A stretch of DNA of 64,000 nucleotides, from positions 44,064,202 to 44,128,201 of the forward strand of contig NC_034410.1 of assembly GCF_002078875.1 (NCBI RefSeq), in the 5' to 3' direction. The stretch is from Numida meleagris (taxonomy: Eukaryota > Chordata > Aves > Galliformes > Numididae). This document shows positions 10,856-23,900 of the stretch, in pieces (position 1 is the stretch's first letter; each line of letters opens with the position of its first letter). Below the pieces are notes generated by a model, which made no database searches, was not told the origin of the DNA, and saw only the letters and a program-made list of their open reading frames with translations. A program made the position numbers and the translations under genes.

Positions 10856-13800
10856 CTACAAAGAAATTAGAAGAACAGTGTAATTACTGTATAGGTACAG
10901 AAAGGAAACAAATAGTTTCATAGAAAAAGGTATAGATACGATCACTGTGCAGACAGGCTAGAAAGAAAGCAAACAATGTGGGCTGATAAATAATTACCAC
11001 ATCTTTAGAGAGGAAGGCCAGCAAACCTACACCTGTTGGATAATGCTTATCATTCCCAGCTTTTATATCATGTTGAAAGGAGCCATCAAAATCATTACAC
11101 ATCTCAGTGCTGCTAATAAAATGAAAGCATAAATGGCATTTCACATTCCCAGTACTACACTGTCATCACTCTCAGTTATGGTGCATATAAGGAAACAGAA
11201 GTGTGAGAAACAACTTATTGTGACAACCTGGCAGTAGTGTCCCCCTTCCAGCTGAAAGCCATGCTCAGATTCCTTGTCCGCTGGTCTTGAGCATTATTTT
11301 TATTTTCCTAAGGGTTACTGGAAGCAAGGCTTGAAAAATAACTTTTTTTTTTTTTAAAAAGCAACATTCTTTAAGATTTTCTGCTTTCCAGTGACTGTTA
11401 CATAGGTGGACCCAATACAGCTATAATTATTTTCCAAATACCAGCCTCCTTAGAACAACATCAATCTTCAGGAGCATCTTTTCTTACTTCTGAATCCTTA
11501 AAGGGGAAGTACTCAGATGTTTGGTTAAATATGGTGGGTTAAATACAGACCTGTCCATGACAAGTTTCTCACTTTGCAGGCTGAACAGAAGGAAAGCAAA
11601 ATCCTTTTACGTGTCTGCCTGGCATGGTGCCTGCTCAACATTTAATCATGTGCAGAAAGGGTGTTTTTTTTTTCCTGCCATCCAGGAGGAGGCTATAAAG
11701 AACACAGCCCAGGACCTGGAAGCAGCAGGCACATTGCAGCAGATCTAAGATAATGGTCTGGAGCAATCCTCAGACAGGAAATTATTCCTATTTGGCAGGA
11801 AATTTGCTTTGCGCTTTCTTACTGTGACAGGACCAGGCACGGCTGGAGAGACTAAAAGCTGTGTTTTCTCTGCCATTTATTTGGAAATACATAAGCAGAT
11901 TTGCTTTGCACAGCTACTCTCTCTGCAGCCTCAGCAGCAGTGTATATGGATGGATTAATTACCTCCAGTTCTCACAGAAAATGTTAACTCTGACGATTCC
12001 CTCAAACCCTCCTCATTCAACTGCTCTTTATGGATTGACATATCACGTTCATAGTGTCAGCCTTCATCTCTCATATAGTAAACTGTACTGTATTCTCTGG
12101 CATTTCCACAGCTTTCTGTTACAATTTGGTAAGGAAAAATACATACCACTAAGCTACTATAAAATCTGAAAGTTCTTGCTGCATCCATCTATCCAGTAGT
12201 TTGGAGCAAAACAATCACAATTCAGAGAATTTACAGTGCACTTGTATTTTAGCAGATGGTTTAGCTTGGAGTTGGGTCTGCAAGGGAGCAAAAAGCCTGC
12301 CGTTCTACACAGATAAAGAATGTCAAGCACAGAGTCCTGGGGGAGGACAGTTTGAGGGTGTTTATTTTCTTACAGCTGGATTCTTATTACCCATCCTTCT
12401 CCTTCCCAGCCTCCTCGCATTTAGCAGCTGGACTATTTACATTTGTAAGAATTGTCAGTTCCTCCTTACCCACAGAGATAATGATATCCTGGAACGCTGT
12501 GTTTTGCTGCTTATGTTAGGGGTGTGCTGCTTCACTTGTGTGTTGAGCTTTTCAGGTGGTGGCAGTGAACTATTTGTGATGAAATGTTACCTCTTTTGTG
12601 AAATAACTGATTAAAAATGCATTGGAAGCCGTGACAATGAATAAAAATAATAAAGACATTGAACGGTATTACTTATTTAATAGATGCTCTCTTAAACTTC
12701 ATTATTCTTTACTGGTCACACTTTTGCTCTATCAGGTAAGTTTAGTGACATCCTTCTCTTCATATAAATCATTGTGTTAGTTCCTATTAGCATATATCAG
12801 CAGTAAATAACACCAACATCTGCAAACAAGAATTAAAGGGCTGCTGGTTTATCTGAAAGCAGAGCCTGAGGGAGAGCCTGGCAGGCTGATGCAGCCACAC
12901 TAAAAGGAAATCAAGTGGGTTTAATGCAAGTGTAAATCCTTTAGCAGACAATGAAATAGGAAATACACTTTTCCTAATACACACTGGGCAAATCCTTGCA
13001 CGCAAATGGCTGATAACTCAGAGTAATCTCAGTGAAGGCAAAAGCCTCAAAATAAAGTAAGCAAGCCAAATACTGGCTTGGAGGCTCCAGAAGTCCCTGC
13101 TACATTATAAACCTTGGGCAAAAAACATCCATTCAAATAGGAAACAGATTAGAAATCGCAGATTTCAGATGAAGACGACACAGATCGTGAGTCTGCAGGC
13201 AGCTTCTCAGTGAGAGCTGGGGCAATTTCAAGGCAGCTGTTCCCATAAATACATCCCAAGCACCATCCTGTGGGCACCAGCAGTCCCACAGTGCTCCCCT
13301 TACTGGTTGCAGGGCAGGAGAGCTGCAATGTATGGGGAAGGTCTTCTGATAAAAGAAGGAAACTCTTAATGAGGGCACTTCCATCACCAGAAGCAGTTAA
13401 GTGACTTCACTTTCCATTAGACATCTCAGAATTACAGCTACACTAAGCAACATCTCCTCTCAAAATTATAATGAAAGCCAACAAAGCAACAATTACAATG
13501 ATGAAAACAGACAAAGTTTAATGTGGCCACTTCCTATAAAGAAATTACAATTTGAAAAATAATTCCTGTTATAAGCAGGGTAGGTAGATAGAAGGCAGCA
13601 CCCCTCAATTTTGGTTCCCCAGGAATTTTAGTCTTCTATGCTCCATAAGCAATCAAAAACTTGATAATAGGACTTTGATTTTGTCAGGACAATTTTCATA
13701 TCCCACTGTGCTTGCTTCATGGCTGTGTTTGCAGCATTTCTACGGACAACCCGCTAAAGCAGGCTGATCTTTTACCCATCATAAAGTGGCAAAAATCTCC

Positions 13801-16416
13801 CCAAATTCAGCACATTCTGCTGCCCAGAGAAGCTGTGGGTGCCCCATCCCTGGAGGTGCTCAAGGTCAGGTTGGATGGGGCCCTGGGCAGCCTGGAGGGT
13901 GGCAGCCCTGGCCACAGCACTGGAGTGGAACTGGGTGGGCTTTAAGGTCCCTTCCAACCCAGGCTATTCTATGAAATATTAAGTTCCCTTGTTCAAGTGT
14001 AATCCAAGACAGTTCTATGAAATATTCTTTGAAATTCAGTTGTAAGATACAAAATGACTGCAGTTGTTCCAGAATGTTACTGCTGACAACTCTCCAGATT
14101 TGGAGCAGGGAGAGAGGAAAGGGCCCGATTTCCTGTGAGTCTCAGAGAGTGTAGCAAAGAAACAAATTAAAAAAGAAAGCCCAATGTTTAGACTGCTAAG
14201 CTGAAATCTTATTCTAAAACACTGATGAAAACATCTCTGTTAACAAGCTATCGTGTTATTATTACAATGCAAAAAAAATACAGAAAACGTATGCTGCTTC
14301 ACTGCAATTTACAGATGATCAGTTGTTCAGTGTCTGATGTCATGATACAACCTTGTGTGGTTTCAGTAAATTCTCATTAATCTCAGCACGTGAAAATCTA
14401 CACAATGTGAAAACCACACAATGAAATTTCCTTAAGTTCACAGTCAGCAGATTCTGGCCAGCCTATTCCTACCCTGTTTTCTGTACCAGAGGCTGGAGTA
14501 ACAGATGGCAGCTGGCAGGCACCGATGGTCCCACCAGCCACCAGAGTGTGTGTCCAAACACCAACTAAAGGCATGCACACCCACCCATATGATTACACAC
14601 ATACTTCCTCGGAAAAATTTCATTGCTTCAAGAGCATGAGTGTGATCTGGAGTCAGAGCATTGCTGCCTGCCCCACTCTGGCTGAAGGAGCAGAGAGCAG
14701 GAACAGTCTCTTTTTGCCCACAAGGTAAAATGAAGGGGAGAGTGGCTCAGAATCCCAAACCTTTCATCTTGAACACAACAGATGTACAATCAGCACTGAA
14801 GATGCAAGGCAACTCATAAGAGTTAGAAAGAACAAGCATTTTCTGCACCAGGTTGCACTTTGAGACACAAACTGGTCTGCTCAAGGATGCAGTAACATAT
14901 GTCTTGGAGGCACCCAGCTTCTCTGCTCTCCACCAGAAAAACATCTGCAGGACTTATCTACAAGCTCTGTTTATCTCCCCTTTGCGGAGCAGTAGAATGT
15001 AGGAAGCCACAATATGCAATAGACACACACAAAACATGCACAAATATGTGAAGCCAGAAATGGAAATACACAAGTCTGTGTACAAAATATAGTCCTCGTG
15101 GAGTCTCTGGAAAGTCCTGTGACTCTATCTGATGTTCTAATAGGTTGTTAATGACCACTGAAGAGTTGTTGGAGCATATCACATATGTAAGTCCCCTTCA
15201 AAATCTGTAGCTCAGAAACATATGAGGACATGACTATAAATGAGTCAGCGCAGAACACCCACACCTGCCTCCTAAAAGCAGATGGATACATACAGAATTA
15301 ACTGTAGTTTATCCTGCATTAAAAGCCTGCTTAAATCATAGAGCCCTAATCTTGACCTGTGATCAGTTGTACCAGGAGAGATACGTATCAGCTGTTTCCC
15401 AGAGAGATATGGGCTAGTAGCATAAGCTAAGAAAAACAATTCCAGACATCCTAACATTGCTCAGACAGCTTTAAAGATCAGATTGTGATCAGAAGTATAG
15501 GGAGAAGACAGCATTTAGCTCCTTACTTCAGACTCACCATTGCAGCATTGCAGCAGCAATCCAGCTACAGGAGTTGAGAGGAATAGGACACAGGAAATGG
15601 AATTGGACGAGGGGTCCTCATCCAGAGTCAAAAGTGTGCTTGCACTGCTGAAAAATGCTGGGGGACTACTGGATCCCTTACATAATACCAGTCCCTGGCT
15701 TGAACAAATCCTAAGCAGAGAAGACTTCTTTGTTTTCATGTTATCTCCTACTTGTTTAAGAGAAACGTTTGGGGAGTGTTTTGCTGTCTTTAGGTTCTGT
15801 GATCAGTTTTTTTCAAGTTAGAGCACTTACATTCTGTCCGCTTTTTAATCCAATGACAAATTACTTACATGGAAGTAGTTTGTGAACACTCACCATAACA
15901 CACCAGAACTGAAGCAATCAAGTGATTAATTAAAAGCAGACAGTATTTGGACCATATTTCACAATCATTCCTTCCTGAATTTCTACTGCTCACCAGTCTT
16001 ATCCTATACCAGGACATTTGCAAACAGCGCAATGAGGATTCCTAGGCATATGAGTTAATTCTTATTCCAAGAACAAAGGTGTAAAAAATAAAAATAAAAA
16101 AAAATCTACAGGTGATTACTCAACATTTGTTGGTTGTTGGCAAATCCTCACTTTTTTTTAAAGAAGCACTGTATTTTTCAGCATTGCTGATGCAATTAAT
16201 CAGATGGAAGTGGCATATCTGAGAAAGAAGCAAAGCCTGTTCATGGTGTATTTAACACTTTACCTTTTGCTTCTTCTTGGTTAGGAGGCATGACGAAGAT
16301 AAGGCTTGCAAGAACATTCCATCTCCCACTCACAATTCACATGTTATTGCCAGAACAGTTTAATTAGTTTTGCCTAGATATTTTTTTTAGATTGCATTCA
16401 GTAAGATCACAATTAC
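10856..16416. other. MYRIP intron (5.6 kb)
   Basis: Intron between exons 10616-10855 and 16417-17066. It contains one short CR1 end (13815-13977) and an A-rich stretch at about 16081-16103. Open frames on the plus strand at 12201-12614 and 15540-15821 match nothing I recognise and lack splice or codon support. Otherwise I see nothing I can name. Confidence 0.7.
13815..13977 (+). mobile_element. CR1 LINE 3' end, short
   Basis: 5'-truncated CR1 in the plus direction. CCCAGAGAAGCTGTGGGTGC, CCATCCCTGGAGGTGCTCAA, GGTTGGATGGGGCCCTGGGC and TTTAAGGTCCCTTCCAACCC are near-consensus, ending in GCTATTCTATGA. High similarity to the CR1 consensus suggests a fairly recent insertion compared with the 8560-9690 copy. 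Confidence 0.92.
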
Positions 16417-17066
16417 CTGACTTAAATTCTTCACGTTGGCTTTTGTGTGATTTTTTCCTTCACATAACTCTTCAGAGATCGTTTTGTTCTTTCTCCATCT
16501 TCTTGATCTCTTTCCTAAATCATACTGAACTTCTTCAGTCTCACTGCTATCTGAATACTCCAAGCTGGTTGCCTGTGGGTTGAAATTTACATCCAGTTCT
16601 CCATGGAAATGTTTTTTTTCCACTCTGGGCACGTCACTCTGAGTTCTGCTTTGTAACCAAAGAAGTTTGCTAGGTCCTTTAGCTTCCTGGGAAGAGTTTA
16701 CGGATGATGTTTCAGAATCAGAGAACAGTGTCTCAGTATTGGTGTACAACCCAGAGGAAGGTGAGGTGACTGCCCGGTACTGATCATTGCCATAAGCCCA
16801 TTCAGAATCATACTGGGAATTGGTACAATAGAAATCATCTGGTAATTGCCGAGGTCTCCGACGCAGCTTGTTCAAGGCCACATTCCAGTCGTAATCATCC
16901 TCGCTGTCTGAGCCCATCTCGTCATATGCAGACACAACACTGGATTCATTTTCCAAAGCTTCAAATACTTGACTCTTTGGTTTGGCGAGCATTCGAGGGC
17001 GAGGCAAAGATATATTCTGCAAAGCTACCCAGTTTCCATCAGTGCTTTGTAAAACAGGAGGCGGAT
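16417..17066 (-). CDS. MYRIP: MYRIP large central exon (myosin VIIa-binding region)
   Basis: 650-bp exon, acceptor TTTCATTTTCATAG and donor GTAATTGTG. It starts with two bases of a split codon and ends in phase 0. The product begins PPPVLQSTDGNWVALQNISL and continues PRPRMLAKPKSQVFEALENE. Recognisable conserved blocks are YDEMGSDSEDDYDW, PSSGLYTNTETLFSDSETSS, GELDVNFNPQATSLEYSDSS and a basic KRSRRWRKNK run. The exon is strongly acidic and serine-rich and probably disordered, with several possible casein kinase 2 sites (SDSEDD, SDSETSS, SDSSETEE). In the family this region contributes to myosin VIIa binding. It is the longest coding exon of the gene in the window. Confidence 0.96.
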
Positions 17067-17394
17067 CTATGAAAATGAAAGAATAACAAACTCTTCAAAT
17101 ATCATATGTTATCACCGTGCGAAGAGCTCTTGATGCCAGTTTGCAATTAACTGACCACAAATTGGAGCTTTCAACAAAACTAATGGACAAATGCACGCAT
17201 TGCTGCTACCATGAATTCTCTCATGTTCTGAGCTATGCTGCTGTATTTTTGATCAGAAGTCACCACTCAAAGTCACAGTGATGACAACCTGAAATATGAG
17301 AGCACTTAAACTAAGGCTTTTATTTTTCTGCAATAAATCTTAGGAAAGGATGAAGGAATATCAGTACACAGACAGCTATAAATCCCATATTTTG

Positions 17395-17770
17395 CCTATG
17401 TCTTTGATTCTGCGTGCAGTTTTGGCACCCCATCTCAAAAAGAAAAGATGGAAAAAGGATGGAGAAAAGCAACAAAGTATGAGCCAGATACTGGAAGGGC
17501 TTCCATTTAAGGAATAATCAAGCCAGTGATCTGTGTTCTGGAGGACAGAAGACTGAGGATACAAGTTAGAAGAGATGGGAGGGAATCTCCTTCAGCCTAA
17601 CCACTAGAGGACATGAAGTAAAACTAGTGAAATCTAGGTTCAAGACAAACAAAGGAAAAAATAAATAAATAAAAGAGGGGTGCAATGGGTACCAGACCTG
17701 TGGAGCTTCTTGCCTCTGGATGCTAGAAATTAATCTGCAATAAAATGGAGATGGCTGTGGACATGGAAGA
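17395..17770 (+). mobile_element. Ancient CR1-like LINE remnant
   Basis: Plus-strand remnant of an older CR1 family. TGCAGTTTTGGCACCCCATC, then a purine-rich AAAAAGAAAAGATGGAAAAA block, GAGAAAAGCAACAAAG, AGGTTCAAGACAAACAAAGG and the CTGTGGAGCTTCTTGCC block occur in the order found in old CR1 3' regions. Divergence is high, so the call rests on order rather than on identity. Edges are approximate. Confidence 0.6.
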
Positions 17771-20139
17771 GAAATCCACTGAGAGTTACAAACTACAGAA
17801 AAAGACTTCCAGCTGATGTACACTCTTTATTATAATAGCAGATAAAGGAGGAAGAAAAAGACAAAATATCAAGCATGAAAATAGTTCTCACACATGAGCA
17901 GCTTTCTCATGTTTTCCAGCAATGCTCACTAATTTCAGCACAGGACCTTCTTGAGAGAAAGAAGACCACCTTTCCTTAAAAACTTCACTTCTTTCAAACA
18001 AAGCAATCAGCTTTCTCCAAAATAAGTTGAATTCAGCTGTGCCATATTACACAAATGTAATGCAGTGGAATCCCTTACCATTATGATTTTTTTCTCTCCC
18101 AAACCACATCCCTTTATTTTGTTCAGCAGCTACACATAAGAATCATCCTCAGTTAACTGAAGAAAGGAGAAGATAATAACTGATTACATCTTAGAGGGTA
18201 AGCAGGATGGCAAGGCAAACCACTGAGAAATTTATATTCAAAAACCTGACTCAATTTTATCCCAACTTCAAGTCACATGAAATGGGTCCTTCCTGATTTT
18301 CCAAACCAAAGTCACTTATTTGAAAGAATGGATTTTGCACATAGTTCTTAGGGCGTACATTATAATTTATCCAAGTGGAAAAAAAATAAGATTTTAGGAA
18401 GTCTCATTAGGAAACCATTGCAAAAAGGGGAAAAAGTGCAAAGTCAGTATTTGGCTCTTGAGCCATCATTTAAAACAATGTAATCAAAATGAATTGTGAA
18501 CTGCTTTTTGGCTACATGACTAAAAAAGCCCACTAATGTTACCACTTCAAACTCTTGGCTAAGATTTCTTGCATTTTCTGCAGCCTAATACAAGGTATTT
18601 ACTACTCCAGGGGTAAGATCTTATTTACACATATTAGCACACTCGGCTCTTTAATATAAGCTCTACAGGCACCTCAATTTCATCACAGATATGGTTCTTA
18701 GATAAAAGAAGCAGAGCAAATCTTCTGAATAGAGCACCTCAAAGGAAAATGGGTCAATTTGCCATTCAGCTATGGTTAAGCAACTGTTAAGTACTAAATT
18801 GCTGAACAGTTGAATTCAATGGGATCAAAGTGGGTTCTTAAATTTAAGCACATAATTAACTGCTTAACTGAAAATAGGCTTCCAACTAAAATGCTCAGGA
18901 AAACAACATTTCTGACAGGAGACTGAAGGAATAGTTCACAAATAAAGGATACTTAGTTAAGTCACATTTTAATAGTACTTTATTACCACTCAGTTTTCAC
19001 GGAGAGGACACTATTCACTGTCTAATTTCAAGCCTCCCAGGTATTGTAATGCCTCTCAATTGGCATTACAGAAACACAAATGGAATTGATGGGTAGTCCC
19101 ATCAGGGATTGCTGCAGGGATTAGATAGATGCAGCAGATCTACAGATGCCTCAAGAGAAGGCAGAGGAATGAGCAGCTCCTGGGTCCTGGGGGAACAACA
19201 ACAAGAGGTAGGTCAGCTCTGCTGCTCTGTCCCTTGGAGCCAGGGCTGCTGCTGCTGAAATGAGCAGTTCAGTATCTCCCATTGTGCCAACATGATCATT
19301 AGTGCACCTGCGAGGATGAAAACTAACCTGCTCTTTTGTGCAGCAGTTACCTGACATGGCCTCACGAACACTAAGGCCAGAACAAGAGAGACATAGGAAA
19401 CTGACAGACTAACAGCAGAAGCCACATTCTTCAGTGACAGCCTGAACTTATGTCATCTTGAAGCAAGCAGGGAACTGCACTCTAACCCATGGTGCTGTTT
19501 TAGTAATGGGGCTAATTTATGATGCTGCTCCATTTATTGTCCTCATTCACATTCATATCCAATGTACGCAGAGAGAGAGCACATTTAATCGAGGAGAGCT
19601 GCTTGTCTGAAGTTCTCACTTATACAGCTTCATCAAACCTGCAGGGCTGCACAGGTGAATTCATCGGGGTAGAAAATAAACGTGTGAGGGAAATCTTAAA
19701 CTTGAATTATTTCACTGTTTTATTCACTACGTAGCCTCACAAATAGTTAACTTGTGGAACAGAAGGGAGGCTACAGACATCTGCAAACTCCTTCCACTGG
19801 AGGACAAATAACTAGGCAAAAAAACAAGAGCCCTTAGGCTCTTGTGTCTTAAAATCTCTGAAACACATCCAAGTTAGATGCCTAATGCTTTCCAAAACTC
19901 CAAAATCAATTTCTCATAGGCCCAAATTTTGAATGTTATTGGAAAAAAACAATGGCAGAATAAGCAACAATACAGTCCGATGCAATCATGACACACTTAG
20001 CATTATCAAACAGACATACAGACATTAACATTTTTATATGTGACCCCTGCAAGCACAGATGCCAGCAGAAATTTCCTAGACAAGACCCTTGCTTTAAGTC
20101 TTAACTATTCCACACAGTGGACGCCTACCTGTGCAACCT

Positions 20140-20232
20140 ACCGGAGGGAACCTGCTTAAGCAGTGGGGGTTGGACTTGATAATCTCTAGAGGTCCCTTTC
20201 AACCCCTGTGATTCTGTGATTCTGTGTGTGTG
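20140..20232 (+). mobile_element. CR1 LINE 3' tip with octamer repeats
   Basis: About 90 bp of CR1 end: GGGAACCTGCTTAAGCAGTG, GGGGTTGGACTTGATAATCT, AGAGGTCCCTTTCAACCCCT, then tandem GATTCTGT octamers. This is the characteristic CR1 terminus in the plus direction. Confidence 0.9.
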
Positions 20233-20758
20233 ATAGATGTGAAAAACAACTGACAAGGTAAACAACTTGACCACAAGTACCTCAAGCATGTGCTAATGTG
20301 CTAGTTTCAAAAAAGAGGAAGGGAAAGTGCCCTGTAAGTGACCTTTAGGCTCATTAAGGGTTATTAACATATTAAAAGGTATAGCCACCAGTATGGAAAC
20401 AAGACGGAAAGGAGACAGCAGCTATCCCTCCCAAATTTAAAACCTTCTAGCTCCATAACTATTTGTCCAGTAAAGATGAAACAGAACAACCAATTAGAAA
20501 CTGTCCAGGGAAATAGTTTTGTAGACTATTTTGTAAGCTATATGTTAGTGACCATCCTTCTAGTTGGGGGTGTGTTTGCTTTGCAAAGCATCTCCAAGCA
20601 CCTGATTCTGCACAGAATCAAGACAGAGACCTTTGTGTGGATTCTGACTCTGTGTGCTTATTGGCAATGTGCATTGGGTGTGAACCTAATCCCTATTACA
20701 GATAAGAACGGGAGTGAGAACCGAAAAAAAGAATTATATTCGTACTAGAAATATTTAC

Positions 20759-20936
20759 TTGTTTCATTTAGCCTGTCCACACTTTTCCAGCTGGGTAATG
20801 CAGAGAGCTTGTGTTCCTTCTGTTTCTTGAATTGTCCTTTCTGCTGCCTCCAAAGAGCCTCAGTCACAGACGATGCAGGGTCTAGTCCTTTACTGGGCAT
20901 ATCTTCACTAGCCAGGGAGAATGCTGACTGAGACCT
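20759..20936 (-). CDS. MYRIP: MYRIP exon: middle region (RSQSAF to NET)
   Basis: 178-bp exon, acceptor ending CCTACAG and donor GTAAATAT. It starts in phase 0 and ends one base into a codon. It begins RSQSAFSLASEDMPSKGLDP and ends LSALPSWKSVDRLNET. Both ends match human MYRIP (RSQSAFS and ALPSWKSVDRLDET), while the centre is diverged. The leftover A joins the first two bases (AT) of exon 16417-17066 to make an asparagine codon, as in the human NETN/DETN context. The segment lies in the part of the protein that leads to the myosin VIIa binding region. Confidence 0.95.
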
Positions 20937-23900
20937 CTGTAGGAATAAAAATCAAAGAGCATAATTTAAAAATAGAAATATTTAGTTATCAAGCTCTTTT
21001 CTGTAATTAGCATAAGCATTCTGTTACCCATGGAAGTGTGGGACCTTTGTGCATCTAGAAATAGAATTTAAGGATGTGTTCAAAAGAATTGTTTCAGTGC
21101 TAGGTGGCTTACCTATGTGCCTTTCTGATGTTATGCAAGGAGGCAGGGAGTTGTTTGTACTACCAGAGGCCAGATGGAAAGAAATAATTAAGGTGTAGAT
21201 GTGCTTGGTGAGGACTGATATCTACCACTACCAATTCAAGCTAGCCAGAAAGAGATCCCATTGTGGTGAGACATGATGATCTATTGTTGGCTCAACAGGC
21301 CATCTGTTGTAACAATTTTCAGAAGTTAAAAATTAAAAAGAAAATGCAAACAAACAGCCTGTTCCCCAGAAATAAATCTGCAACTCAACTGATTTGAATA
21401 CCAAATTCTTTTGTTTGCAAGGATATACATATCGCACAATATGCTGGGCAGCTTCGTGCAATCAACGTAACCAACAATTGCACATCTTTTTGCAATAAGG
21501 TCACATTTCGAGTCAAAATGAGATGACATATTGCTGTGATTGGCTAATGAGCCCTGACTGTGACTGAGGGGAAAGGGTTTTCCTTTGGATCCACACAGAT
21601 ACATCAGACCTTTTAGCTTTGATTTAGGCGTGGGGATCAGCTACAGAAGTCGTATTTAAAATAGGCCAGATTTTCAAAAAATGGTGAGAACTGGCAGTAC
21701 ACTGCTGATTTCAGGAGTATTCACTCTCATATTACACCTGCAGTTCTAGAAACATGGTTACAGCAGCTCAAATCATGTTTTAACATCTGGCTGACGCTAT
21801 TTTGCTACTGCGCAATTTTATTTTATTTCTTTACTTAATGACTTTGCTTTTGATGGCACTATGTGTTTAGGCACTTTGAGTGGCAGAAATGATCACTTTT
21901 TGAAATGACAACTAGCTTCTTCTTCCCCTCAGAACTTTTTACCACTCAAAAACTCTGTCCAGGCCTTCATTACGGAGTTGCACAATTGTCTGTATATGTT
22001 AGGGTTTCATTAAGAAGTGTGCTTTCAAGTAGCTCGGCTTCTTTACAGAGGCCAAGCTGGCACTCTGAAATATTTATACATTTTAACTGATGTTCAAATT
22101 ACATACAATTGACTAAACTTATCTTCAAAAAGGCCAGTCTTTTCCTGCATCAGAGCTCTGGTTTGCACTTGTTGTAGATGAAGAAAAGGATAACTAGGCT
22201 TTAAGATACTTCCAAGTCCCTTCAATTCCCAGGTAAGTATAAGCATTGCTGGGAGCCCTTGCTGCTGTGGGAGCAGAGTTACACGGCTGTTCTGGCCGTG
22301 CTTCCTCCCATCTGAAATGCTCCCGTGTGTGCCCTGTGGGACCATGCCAGAAGATTTACTTAACTGCAAATCTTCCCATATCCTTGGCTCAGCAGTGCGA
22401 TTTCATGACACAGTCAGTAAAAAGAAATATAACCATACACCAGGGTTTAGGCTGCGTTCTGAACTCTGGAGGAAAAGCCAGAACTATTGTTCTAGAATCA
22501 AATATTTTATATAACTGCAATGACCACACAACTTCATGAATTCCATCCATGTAAGACACAGTTCCTAATGTGACGCGCAGGAGTGTTTGCTCTCAAATTC
22601 ACTGACATGAAATATTAGTTCATGAACTACCACTTAGTTGTAAAGCAAGGACTAGCAAACTTCGCATTTTTACAGTTAATTAGGACCAGTTCTCGTCCAC
22701 TATATACTCTGATATTTTTGTGTTAAAGCTGCCACATACTGAGAATAGCAAGTGGTTGTGGCTGTCTCCATTCGCCCAGTACCAAGAATATTCCCTTAAG
22801 GAGAATATGGCAAACAAATAGATAAGAGATGCTGAGGAACCCAGAAGCAGCACTATCCTACAGTCTTATTACTCTCCCTTATTACTTAAAGAACTGAATC
22901 ATAAGGAGGAGAAAAAATGATCAGGAAAACTTAAGTAGTCTGTTTAATGATAACCTGGGCTTAGATAATGAAAGCAACATGCTTTTCCTTATTTATGTAT
23001 AATCTGTAGGTTTGACAACTTCAACTAGTGTTTTGTTTAAATGGCAGCTTCTCGCCTGCCTACTCACCATTTCATAAACATCCCAGTAAGGTTGCATCAT
23101 GGCAGTGGCAGTGTTTGCACTTAGCTCTCAGCTAACTTGAGATCTGCTAACAGCTTCACTGCGCTAACACAGAACTTGGCATGGGCTGCAAATCTCAGGG
23201 AAGGAGCTCAGCAAATCCTGCCCTAAAACCTCTGCCCCTGCACCACTGCTGCAAGCAGTACCCCAGTACCCCCTGAGCAACCTAAAGCCAACTTGGGTGC
23301 ATATACATCATGGGGCAGACACATCCTCCAGACAGACTAGAAGATATGCAATAGCATGAAGGATTTTATAGGGGAGAGGGCTAGCTTAAGAGCCTGATTG
23401 ACAAAAAGCACTGAAAATCAGGGAAGCACACTGTTCAATGTGCTGTAGCAGCCCAGGACCCCAAATACATTGGAAAAACACTGTGTTACTGAAGACAAAT
23501 TGATTCTTTTAAGTTGTGTGCTGAAGCCTTTGGGTCAGGCCAGAGGGCAAATGTCCATGGCCTCTGTCAACTTCCTGCAGACAGCACAAAACCAGTAATA
23601 TGCTGAATCTACTGCTAATGCTCAGGAAAATTCCTCTAAATACAGGAAAGAAAAAAAAAAAGAGGCCTCCAAAGCTTGGCTTGAGGCCATCCTCATTCCT
23701 TTTTTCTACATCTTATGTGAATTTCTCATGAAATCTGTCTTGGATTGCTCTGCTACAAGCACAACCTCTTCTCACTAAAGATGGTTCAATGTCACAGAAG
23801 GCTCAAGGAAAGAAGAGTAATGCCAGGCTAGGACAGCTTGACTGCACCTCTGCATTCACATAGTAGAAGGGTGAAATGATGCTTCTGTAGAAGGCTGTTG

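Larger units (their letters stand above)
17067..20758. other. MYRIP intron (3.7 kb)
   Basis: Intron between the large central exon and exon 20759-20936. It carries an ancient CR1-like copy (17395-17770), a CR1 tip (20140-20232), a small AAAT repeat (17656-17674) and two adjacent short hairpins near 19046-19104. The remaining sequence shows nothing I can name. Confidence 0.7.

Noticed and set aside
12201..12614. 137-codon plus-strand frame with a hydrophobic segment
   Set aside because: Matches nothing recognised, lies in a MYRIP intron, and has no promoter, splice or poly(A) context that stands out.
19151..19425. Hydrophobic minus-strand frame with a vague resemblance to a tetraspan membrane protein
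   Set aside because: Only two hydrophobic runs, no conserved motif, a frame break nearby and no splice support.
21326..21604. 92-codon minus-strand frame next to exon 20759-20936
   Set aside because: No similarity to MYRIP, no matching splice borders, and the neighbouring exons already join in phase.
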